Below the pieces are notes generated by a model that searched no databases, was not told the DNA's origin, and was given only the letters and a program-made list of their open reading frames with translations. From positions 124,001 to 188,000 of the forward strand of contig JAZUBU010000015.1 of NCBI GenBank assembly GCA_045638645.1: 64,000 nucleotides of DNA, given 5' to 3'. The stretch is from JAGCJX01 sp045638645 (GTDB lineage: Bacteria; Bacteroidota; Bacteroidia; Bacteroidales; UBA932). Shown in pieces: positions 8,722 through 15,489 of this stretch (positions are counted from its first letter, which is position 1; every line of letters begins with the position of its first letter). The translations under genes and the position numbers were made by a program.

Positions 8722-10056
8722 ATGAAAAAGACGTTTTCATTGGGGGGAGTTCATCCCCATGACCAAAAGATATCCGCCGGTTCCGCCATCGAGACGTTTC
8801 CGGTGCTGGAACGCGTGTATATTTCAATGGCACAGCACCTGGGTGCCCCGGCAGAACCGATTGTCGCCAAGGGAGACCGGGTGAAAGTCGGTCAGTTGAT
8901 TGCCAAACCCAGTGGATTCATGTCGGCATGCATCCACTCGTCCGTGTCGGGAACCGTGGCCTCCATCGAGCCGTATGCGGACCTGGCGGGCAACATGGTC
9001 AAGACCATAATCATTGACGTGGAGGGCGATGAATGGGAGGAAAGCATTGATCGCACGGATACGGTCGTACGTGAGATCAAGGCCACCAAAGAAGAGATTC
9101 TTCAGCGCATCGCTGACAGTGGGATTGTCGGATTGGGTGGAGCATCGTTTCCGACCCATATCAAACTGACCCCTCCTCCGGGTAAAAAAGCCGATTGCCT
9201 GTTGATCAACGGGGCGGAATGTGAACCCTATCTTACGTCAGACCATCGGATCATGGTGGAAATGCCGGAACAAATTCTGATCGGTGCCCGTCTGATGATG
9301 AAGGCATTGGACGTGAACCGTTGCCTTTTTGGGGTAGAAGAAAACAAACCGGATGCCATCGCGGCTTTGCGTCAGTTCCATGCGTCCTATCCGGAGATTG
9401 AAATCGTGACGCTGAAAAAGAAATACCCGCAAGGTGGCGAAAAGCAGTTGATCGATGCCCTGGTCGGCCGTCGGGTTCCTGCCATGGGATTGCCGATTGA
9501 TACCGGTGCGGTGGTGCAAAACTGTGGAACCGCCCTGGCTGTTTACGAGGCGGTGCAAAAGAACAAACCGTTGTTTGAAGGCATTGTGACGGTGACTGGT
9601 GACTGTACGGAACAACAACGCAACTTCCGTTTGCGGGTAGGTACACCCTTTGACAAGATGTTGGATGCTGTGGGCGGATTGCCGGACAAGGCTGCGAAAC
9701 TCATCAGCGGTGGTCCGATGATGGGCAAGGCGGTCGCCAACATCAAAGCCGCTTCGGTGAAGAGTACTTCCGCGCTGCTGGTGTTAACAGAGGAACAGAC
9801 CCTGCGCAAGCCGGGAACCCAGTGCATCCGTTGCGGAAAGTGTGTGCAAGCCTGTCCCATGGGGCTGGAACCTTATCTGTTGAACAAGTTGGCGAAGGCT
9901 TCTCGCATGGAAGATCTCGAAAGCAACCGGGTACAGGATTGTATTGAATGTGGTTGCTGCTTGTACGTCTGCCCGGCCCAATTGCCTTTGCTGGACAACA
10001 TTCGTGTGGGCAAGGCTCAAGTGATCAAGATCTTGCGTAGCCGTCCCAAAAAATAA
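8722..10056 (+). CDS. rnfC: Rnf electron transport complex subunit C
   Basis: A 444-residue peripheral subunit, the NADH/NAD-binding part of Rnf. It begins MKKTFSLGGVHPHDQK and carries the conserved glycine-rich GIVGLGGASFPTHIK at about residues 135-150, INGAECEPYLT, and two [4Fe-4S] motifs near the C-terminus: CIRCGKCVQACP and CIECGCCLYVCP. An in-frame start at 8692 inside rnfB is less likely than ATG 8722, which gives the normal N-terminus and a 7-base gap from rnfB. The protein is a standard short RnfC without the long repeat tail of some proteobacterial forms. Confidence 0.96.
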   Translation: MKKTFSLGGVHPHDQKISAGSAIETFPVLERVYISMAQHLGAPAEPIVAKGDRVKVGQLIAKPSGFMSACIHSSVSGTVASIEPYADLAGNMVKTIIIDVEGDEWEESIDRTDTVVREIKATKEEILQRIADSGIVGLGGASFPTHIKLTPPPGKKADCLLINGAECEPYLTSDHRIMVEMPEQILIGARLMMKALDVNRCLFGVEENKPDAIAALRQFHASYPEIEIVTLKKKYPQGGEKQLIDALVGRRVPAMGLPIDTGAVVQNCGTALAVYEAVQKNKPLFEGIVTVTGDCTEQQRNFRLRVGTPFDKMLDAVGGLPDKAAKLISGGPMMGKAVANIKAASVKSTSALLVLTEEQTLRKPGTQCIRCGKCVQACPMGLEPYLLNKLAKASRMEDLESNRVQDCIECGCCLYVCPAQLPLLDNIRVGKAQVIKILRSRPKK

Positions 10057-10086
10057 TCTGAACGAGAACTGTTGAAAATTCTGACT

Positions 10087-11091
10087 ATGAGAAAATTACT
10101 TGTTTCGCCGGCTCCGCACATCCATGGTCCCGAAAATACCCGTCGGATCATGATGGATGTGTTGATCGCCCTGCTTCCCTCGTTGTTGGTGTCCATTTAT
10201 TTCTTTGGATTCTCTGCCATTCAGCTGGTATTGGTGGGAGCTGTGACCTGTGTCGGTGTTGAATATTTGATTCAAAAGTATTTGTTGAAAACCGAGGTAA
10301 CGATCCACGACCTTTCTGCAGCGGTGACCGGTGTTTTGTTGGCGTTGAACCTTCCTCCGAGTTCGCCGTGGTGGTTGATCCTGTTGGGATCCATTGTGGC
10401 CATCGGAGTAGCCAAGATGACTTTTGGCGGTTTGGGACAGAACATTTTCAATCCGGCGTTGGTGGGTCGGGTGTTTTTGCTGATATCGTTCCCGGTCATC
10501 ATGACCGATTGGACCATTCCGAGTTCCTGGTTCAGAGCGGGTGTGGATGCTTCGACAGGAGCGACTCCCCTGGCTTTGATCAAGGAAGGGTTGGCACAAG
10601 GCCAGACGGTGGATCAGATCATGGCCCTTTATCCGGACTTGAGTTATTTTGAAATGCTTTTTGTCAAGGTAGGCGGTTCTGTTGGTGAAGTGTCAGCCTT
10701 GGCTCTGCTCCTGGGTTTGGCGTATTTGTTGGTACGTCGTGTCATCCGTCCGCATATTCCGGTGAGCATCCTTTTGACCATCGCCGTCTTCTCCGGCATC
10801 TTCTGGCTCATAGATCCGGCTCAATATACCGATCCGCTGTTCAATATTTTGACGGGGGGTGTACTCTTGGGATCCATCTTCATGGCAACGGACTACGTGA
10901 CTTCTCCGATGACGGCTCGGGGTATGGTTCTCTATGGGGTGGGCATTGGTCTCATTACCATGTTGATCCGGATGTTCGGATCCTATCCCGAAGGTATTTC
11001 GTTTGCAATTTTGATCATGAACTCAGTGGTTCCGTTGATCAACAAGTATATCAAACCGGCAAGATTTGCCAAGGAGGTGAAGAATGGCTAA
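10087..11091 (+). CDS. rnfD: Rnf electron transport complex subunit D
   Basis: A 334-residue polytopic inner-membrane protein, related to NqrB, that carries covalently bound FMN. Hydrophobic segments run through most of its length. The flavinylation motif is visible as DASTGATPL at about residues 156-164, where the second Thr of STGAT is the expected FMN attachment residue. Start ATG 10087 gives MRKLLVSPAPHIHG, the family N-terminus; an upstream TTG at 10072 is less likely. It overlaps rnfG by 8 bases. The exported ApbE encoded at 22.5 kb is a candidate for attaching the FMN. Confidence 0.95.
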   Translation: MRKLLVSPAPHIHGPENTRRIMMDVLIALLPSLLVSIYFFGFSAIQLVLVGAVTCVGVEYLIQKYLLKTEVTIHDLSAAVTGVLLALNLPPSSPWWLILLGSIVAIGVAKMTFGGLGQNIFNPALVGRVFLLISFPVIMTDWTIPSSWFRAGVDASTGATPLALIKEGLAQGQTVDQIMALYPDLSYFEMLFVKVGGSVGEVSALALLLGLAYLLVRRVIRPHIPVSILLTIAVFSGIFWLIDPAQYTDPLFNILTGGVLLGSIFMATDYVTSPMTARGMVLYGVGIGLITMLIRMFGSYPEGISFAILIMNSVVPLINKYIKPARFAKEVKNG

Positions 11092-11674
11092 AGCATCTAC
11101 TTTCCGGAACATGGTGGTGTGCCTGTTCCTGATCTGTTTCGTGTGTTCGGGTTTGTTGGCCGTGGTCAATGCCCTGACTGAAAAACCCATTGCGGAAGCC
11201 AATGTGGCCAAGATCAATGCGTCCATTGCAGCTGTGGTACCGGCTTTCGATAACGAACCTTCTGCCGAAGTCTTTTCGGTGCAGGTGGGTGCCGATCCCA
11301 TTTCCGTTTATCCGGCCACCCTTGAGGGTACTGTGGTGGGTTATGCGATTGAAACCTTTTCCAACAAAGGCTTTGGAGGACGTATTACCTTGATGGTCGG
11401 CTTCCTGCCCGACGGTACGGTGTACAATACTTCGGTGGTTTCTCACGCAGAAACCCCCGGTTTGGGCGATAAAATGGAGGCGGGAAAAAGTAACTTCAGT
11501 GAGCAGTTCAAGGGAATTCATCCGGCAAGTTTCCGTCTGGCGGTAAAGAAGGATGGTGGAGATATTGATGCCATTACGGCGTCGACTATTTCGTCCCGAG
11601 CCTTTGCCGATGCACTCAGCCGTGCTTATGAAGCGTTTGTATTGATTCAACAAGAAAACAAGGAGGAAATGTAA
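11084..11674 (+). CDS. rnfG: Rnf electron transport complex subunit G
   Basis: A 196-residue protein anchored by one N-terminal helix (about residues 9-30) with a periplasmic FMN-binding domain. The flavin attachment motif appears as DAITASTISSRA at about residues 164-175 (family form S/T-GAT/S-x-S/T-S), and SHAETPGLGDKM is the conserved neighbouring stretch. FMN is attached to Thr by ApbE in characterised relatives. Eight-base overlap with rnfD and a 1-base gap to rnfE indicate tight coupling. Confidence 0.95.
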   Translation: MAKASTFRNMVVCLFLICFVCSGLLAVVNALTEKPIAEANVAKINASIAAVVPAFDNEPSAEVFSVQVGADPISVYPATLEGTVVGYAIETFSNKGFGGRITLMVGFLPDGTVYNTSVVSHAETPGLGDKMEAGKSNFSEQFKGIHPASFRLAVKKDGGDIDAITASTISSRAFADALSRAYEAFVLIQQENKEEM

Positions 11675-11675
11675 T

Positions 11676-12266
11676 ATGGGAAGACTCAAATTGATTACCA
11701 GAGGCATCATTCAGGAGAACCCGACCTTTGTGTTGGTGCTGGGTATGTGTCCGACCCTGGGAACGACGACGTCTGCCATCAACGGTATGGGTATGGGGTT
11801 GGCCACCACGTTTGTACTGATTCTATCCAACATGGTCATTTCCATGATCGCCGGACTGATCCCTGCGAAGGTACGCATTCCTTCCTACATTGTTGTGATT
11901 GCTACCCTTGTGACGATTCTGCAACTGCTGATGCAGGTGTTTGTTCCTTCGTTGTACGAGACCTTGGGCCTGTTCATTCCGCTGATTGTGGTGAACTGCA
12001 TTGTCCTGGGACGGGCAGAGGCGTTTGCGAACAAAAACGGCGTGCTTGATTCCGCTTGTGACGGTCTGGGTAGTGGACTGGGCTTTACGTTGGCCCTCAC
12101 GGTATTGGGTCTGGTGCGTGAAATCCTGGGTAGCGGCTCTGCTTTCGGTCTGAAATTTATCGACGGTGACGGTATTTTGGCCTTTGTCCTGGCACCGGGT
12201 GCGTTCATCGCCTTGGGTTACCTGATGGTGTTGTACAACAAATTTGTGAAATCCAAAATTCAATAG
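11676..12266 (+). CDS. rnfE: Rnf electron transport complex subunit E
   Basis: A 196-residue integral membrane protein of the RnfE/NqrD family, with about six hydrophobic segments. The half-sequence NPTFVLVLGMCPTLG near the N-terminus resembles the matching LSQFLGICPFLG of rnfA, reflecting the known inverted-topology pair; the conserved cysteines lie where Rnf/Nqr hold a membrane Fe-S centre. It begins 1 base after rnfG and ends 6 bases before rnfA. Confidence 0.95.
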   Translation: MGRLKLITRGIIQENPTFVLVLGMCPTLGTTTSAINGMGMGLATTFVLILSNMVISMIAGLIPAKVRIPSYIVVIATLVTILQLLMQVFVPSLYETLGLFIPLIVVNCIVLGRAEAFANKNGVLDSACDGLGSGLGFTLALTVLGLVREILGSGSAFGLKFIDGDGILAFVLAPGAFIALGYLMVLYNKFVKSKIQ

Positions 12267-12272
12267 TGTGTT

Positions 12273-12869
12273 ATGGAATACATCATTTTGATTATATCGG
12301 CAGTTTTTGTCAACAACGTTGTCTTGTCCCAATTTTTGGGAATCTGTCCTTTCCTCGGTGTTTCCAACAAAGTCAGCACGGCCATCGGGATGTCCGGAGC
12401 GGTGGCTTTCGTCATGGCGATTGCCACGTTGGTGACCTACTTGCTGCAGCAGCTGCTGATTGCGTTGCACATTGAATTCATGCAGACCCTGGTCTTTATC
12501 CTGGTCATTGCTGCACTGGTACAGATGGTGGAGATTGTGTTGAAGAAAATATCCCCCGCTTTGTATCAGGCCTTGGGGATCTTCCTGCCCCTCATCACGA
12601 CCAACTGTTGTGTGTTGGGGGTAGCGATCATGGTCGTGACCAAGGAATTTACCTTTGGCGATCAGGTACAAATGTTGAATCTGGCCCAGTCGGTGGTTTA
12701 TGCCACCGCGTGTGCGGTAGGCTTTGGTTTGGCAATGGTCATTTTCGCTGGGATCCGTGAACAACTTGAATTGTCGGAGGTGCCGAAGGCCTTCCGCGGT
12801 GTTCCGATTGCTCTGATCGCAGCCGGTATCCTGGCCATGGCATTTATGGGCTTTAGTGGATTGGTATAA
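12273..12869 (+). CDS. rnfA: Rnf electron transport complex subunit A
   Basis: A 198-residue integral membrane protein of the RnfA/NqrE family. NNVVLSQFLGICPFLGVS near the start and PLITTNCCVLGVA near the middle carry the paired cysteines expected for the intramembrane Fe-S centre shared with RnfE. With it the set B-C-D-G-E-A is complete, so a working ion-pumping ferredoxin:NAD oxidoreductase is expected. Whether Na+ or H+ is moved cannot be told from sequence by eye. A TPR gene starts 1 base after its stop. Confidence 0.96.
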   Translation: MEYIILIISAVFVNNVVLSQFLGICPFLGVSNKVSTAIGMSGAVAFVMAIATLVTYLLQQLLIALHIEFMQTLVFILVIAALVQMVEIVLKKISPALYQALGIFLPLITTNCCVLGVAIMVVTKEFTFGDQVQMLNLAQSVVYATACAVGFGLAMVIFAGIREQLELSEVPKAFRGVPIALIAAGILAMAFMGFSGLV

Positions 12870-12870
12870 T

Positions 12871-13143
12871 ATGCAACGCTTGATTGAAATAGAAAAAATC
12901 CTGGCTGCCGGCCGGGTGCAAGAAGCTACAGAACAAGTTCTGGCCTTGCTGGAAAAAGAACCTGAGAACGCAGGAGCGTGGTATTTGCTGGGGGGAATCT
13001 ATCGTCGCGAGCAACTGTGGGGAGAGGCGATCAACGCCTACAACCGGGCCAAGATGATTGAGCCGGAGGGACCTGCCGCAGCCGCCATCGAATCCATTTA
13101 CGACATCATACGTTTTGTCAATAAGGATCTGATGAATCCCTAG
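12871..13143 (+). CDS. Small TPR-repeat protein at the end of the rnf operon
   Basis: A 90-residue soluble protein with no signal peptide or membrane segment. Two helix-pair repeats of TPR type are readable, for example AWYLLGGIYRREQLWGEAINAYNRAKMIEP at about residues 41-70 with the usual small and aromatic positions. It starts 1 base after the rnfA stop, so it is surely co-transcribed and could be an assembly or docking factor for Rnf; that is inference from position only. Its TAG stop interlocks with the stop of the convergent methyltransferase gene in the palindrome CTAG. Confidence 0.8.
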   Translation: MQRLIEIEKILAAGRVQEATEQVLALLEKEPENAGAWYLLGGIYRREQLWGEAINAYNRAKMIEPEGPAAAAIESIYDIIRFVNKDLMNP

Positions 13144-13688
13144 CGGGTCGCGTCGTTGACCGGGTGGCCTCCCAGAGCGGACCAGAGTACGATGCCGATG
13201 CTGACGGACACGTTCAGTGAATGCTTGGTGCCGTATTGTGGAATCTCCAGAGCCATGTCGCTTTCATCGGCGACCACTTGTTGAACGCCTTTGACTTCAT
13301 TCCCGAAGACGAAGGCGTATCTTTTTTGTGGATCATTCACAAAGTCCTGCAGCAGGGTCGAATGGGCGGTCTGCTCCACGCAGACGATGGTGTAGCCTTC
13401 TGCTTTCAAACGCCGGACGAGGCTTAAGGTATCTTCGGCATGTTCCCAAGGAACTGTGAACTCGGCACCCAGGGCGGATTTGTGGATTTCGGCCGACGGA
13501 GGAGTCGCACAAATCCCGCACAAGTAGATCTTTTCCACCCGGAAGGCATCCGAGGTTCGGAAGGCCGATCCGATGTTGTGTTGGCTACGGATGTTGTCCA
13601 GAATCAGGACCGCATTTTGCTTGGTAGCAGTCTGGTAATCGGACGGGGAGAGGCGGTTGAGTTCGCAGTTTAAAGTTTTTCGAAACAT
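13140..13688 (-). CDS. SpoU/TrmH-family RNA 2'-O-methyltransferase
   Basis: A 182-residue SPOUT-fold methyltransferase. The AdoMet-binding trefoil knot signatures are present: ILDNIRSQHNIGSAFRTSD (motif 1, including the catalytic Arg and Asn), FVFGNEVKGV (motif 2) and LEIPQYGTKHSLNVSVSIGIVLW (motif 3). It lacks the N-terminal substrate-binding extension of RlmB, so it resembles the short tRNA-type TrmH/TrmL enzymes; the modified nucleotide is unknown. It diverges from glyA with overlapping promoters and shares its stop with the TPR gene. Confidence 0.9.
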   Translation of the reverse strand: MFRKTLNCELNRLSPSDYQTATKQNAVLILDNIRSQHNIGSAFRTSDAFRVEKIYLCGICATPPSAEIHKSALGAEFTVPWEHAEDTLSLVRRLKAEGYTIVCVEQTAHSTLLQDFVNDPQKRYAFVFGNEVKGVQQVVADESDMALEIPQYGTKHSLNVSVSIGIVLWSALGGHPVNDATR

Positions 13689-13690
13689 AA

Positions 13691-13721
13691 TTGCAAATCT
13701 TTGGGCTTTTGTCTATTTTTG
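13691..13721 (+). promoter_or_regulatory. glyA promoter
   Basis: TTG at 13691-13693 (-33) and TATTTTTG at 13714-13721 (-7, TAnnTTTG) fit the Bacteroidota sigma factor with about the preferred 19-20 base spacing. The start codon follows 26 bases later. Confidence 0.65.
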
Positions 13722-13723
13722 CA

Positions 13724-13731
13724 CAAAGGTA
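13724..13731 (-). promoter_or_regulatory. -7 element for the SpoU methyltransferase gene
   Basis: TACCTTTG on the minus strand, 35 bases before the methyltransferase ATG. It lies only 2 bases beyond the glyA -7 element on the other strand, so the two promoters overlap. Confidence 0.5.
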
Positions 13732-13747
13732 TGAATTTATCAACACT

Positions 13748-15028
13748 ATGAAACAAGATTTAAAAATAGCAGAACTGATTAAACAGGAAGAGAACAGACA
13801 AAAACACGGTATTGAGCTGATCGCTTCTGAAAACTTCGTATCGGACCAAGTCTTGATGGCTTTGGGTTCCGTAATGACTAACAAATATGCCGAAGGTTAT
13901 CCGGGTGCCCGTTACTATGGTGGTTGCGAAGTGGTGGACCAAGCGGAACAATTGGCTATCGACCGCATTTGTGAACTGTTTGGTGCAGAATATGCGAACG
14001 TGCAACCGCACTCAGGTGCTCAAGCCAACATGGCGGTGTTCATGGCTTGCCTCAAACCCGGCGATACTTTTATGGGTCTGGATTTGGCACACGGTGGTCA
14101 CTTGACCCACGGTTCTCCCGTGAACATGTCGGGTATGTTGTACAATGCCATCGGTTATCAGCTGAACGAAGAAACCGGTTTGGTGGATTACGATGACATG
14201 GAACGCAAAGCGTTGGAACACCGTCCGAAATTGATCGTAGGGGGTGCTTCTGCTTACTCTCGCGAATGGGACTGGGCTCGCATGCGTGAAATTGCAGACA
14301 AGGTTGGTGCTATTTTTATGGTTGATATGGCTCACCCGGCAGGTCTGATTGCTGCAGGTTTGCTCGAAAACCCGGTGAAACATGCCCACATCGTAACCTC
14401 TACCACCCACAAAACTTTGCGTGGTCCCCGCGGAGGTATCATCTTGATCGGTAAAGATTTTGACAACCCGTTCGGCATCAAGACTCCGAAAGGTGAAATC
14501 AAGAAGATGTCTGCTGTCATCAACTCCAGCGTATTCCCGGGCATCCAAGGTGGTCCCCTCGAACACTGCATCGCTGCAAAAGCAGTAGCTTTCTTTGAAG
14601 CTTTGCAACCGGAGTTCAAACAATACCAACTTCAAGTGAAGAAAAATGCGGCTGCCATGGCAGAAGCGTTCATCAAACGGGGTTACAAAGTGGTATCAGG
14701 CGGAACAGACAACCACTTGATGTTGATTGACTTGCGTACCAAGTTCCCGGATTTGACCGGTAAGGTGGCTGAAAAGACCCTGGTACAAGCCGACATCACA
14801 GTGAACAAGAACATGGTTCCGTTCGACAGCCGTTCTCCTTTCCAAACATCCGGTATCCGCGTAGGTACTCCTGCGATTACCTCCCGTGGTCTGGTTGAAA
14901 AAGACATGGACGGCATCGTAGAATTGATTGATGAAGTATTGAGCAACGTAGGAAACGAAGAAGTCATTGCCAAGGTGAAGGATCAAGTTCGTATGAAAAT
15001 GAACGGTATGCCTTTGAACAATTGGTAG
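13748..15028 (+). CDS. glyA: Serine hydroxymethyltransferase
   Basis: A 426-residue PLP enzyme interconverting serine and glycine with tetrahydrofolate as one-carbon carrier. The start MKQDLKIAELIKQEENRQ, the conserved ELIASENFVS, EGYPGARYYGG and the PLP-lysine motif STTHKTLRGPRGG at about residues 215-227 are all clear, and length is normal. ATG 13748 is used; a longer TTG reading from 13691 overlaps the promoter. The gene uses a narrow set of codons (GGT, CGT, AAA, GTA), like pnp and gcvT in this window, pointing to high expression. It works with gcvT (30.5 kb) and folE (42.9 kb) in folate one-carbon metabolism. Confidence 0.98.
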   Translation: MKQDLKIAELIKQEENRQKHGIELIASENFVSDQVLMALGSVMTNKYAEGYPGARYYGGCEVVDQAEQLAIDRICELFGAEYANVQPHSGAQANMAVFMACLKPGDTFMGLDLAHGGHLTHGSPVNMSGMLYNAIGYQLNEETGLVDYDDMERKALEHRPKLIVGGASAYSREWDWARMREIADKVGAIFMVDMAHPAGLIAAGLLENPVKHAHIVTSTTHKTLRGPRGGIILIGKDFDNPFGIKTPKGEIKKMSAVINSSVFPGIQGGPLEHCIAAKAVAFFEALQPEFKQYQLQVKKNAAAMAEAFIKRGYKVVSGGTDNHLMLIDLRTKFPDLTGKVAEKTLVQADITVNKNMVPFDSRSPFQTSGIRVGTPAITSRGLVEKDMDGIVELIDEVLSNVGNEEVIAKVKDQVRMKMNGMPLNNW

Positions 15029-15056
15029 TCTTTTTCGAAAATATTGCTCAGATTAA

Positions 15057-15086
15057 TTGGAGACTCCGAAAATTTGTTTACCTTTG
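15057..15086 (+). promoter_or_regulatory. rpsO promoter
   Basis: TTGG (15057-15060), an 18-base spacer, and TACCTTTG (15079-15086). The ATG follows at 15133 after a leader of about 40 bases. Confidence 0.65.
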
Positions 15087-15132
15087 CGGTCCCAATTTTG
15101 GGACAAAACAATAAACATCAATTGCTTAAATT

Positions 15133-15408
15133 ATGGCAGAGTATTTATCCGCAGAGAAAAAGCAAGAGATTTTCGGACAATACGGAAAGTCTAATAAAGA
15201 CACCGGCTCTCCTGAGGGTCAGATTGCATTATTTTCCTACCGTATCGCTCACTTGACGAAACACCTTCAAGCAAACAAGAAGGACTTTGGAACCCAACGC
15301 GCGTTGCTTCGCTTGGTTGGTAAAAGACGTCGTTTGCTCGATTACTTGAAGGCCAACGATATTGAGAGATACAGAAAGATTGTGAAAGATCTTAATCTTC
15401 GTAAGTAA
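15133..15408 (+). CDS. rpsO: 30S ribosomal protein S15
   Basis: A 91-residue ribosomal protein binding the central domain of 16S rRNA. The core GSPEGQIALFSYRIAHLTKHL and LRLVGKRRRLLDYLK match S15 closely, including the conserved RNA-binding His, Asp and Arg residues. It has its own promoter and a strong terminator directly after it, then pnp, the same gene order as in many bacteria. An ORF in another frame from 15044 is a shadow. Confidence 0.98.
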   Translation: MAEYLSAEKKQEIFGQYGKSNKDTGSPEGQIALFSYRIAHLTKHLQANKKDFGTQRALLRLVGKRRRLLDYLKANDIERYRKIVKDLNLRK

Positions 15409-15427
15409 GAGATTTCTCAAAATCTAC

Positions 15428-15462
15428 GGGGGTGTCCGTCAACATTGGACATCCCTTTTTTT
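15428..15462 (+). terminator. Rho-independent terminator between rpsO and pnp
   Basis: GGGTGTCC (15430-15437) pairs with GGACATCC (15447-15454 region) around a ~10-base loop, followed by seven T residues. It ends 27 bases before the pnp start codon, so pnp would depend on read-through or a promoter I could not find. Confidence 0.8.
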
Positions 15463-15489
15463 GTATGTAGCTGTTTTAAGAATAAAGAT

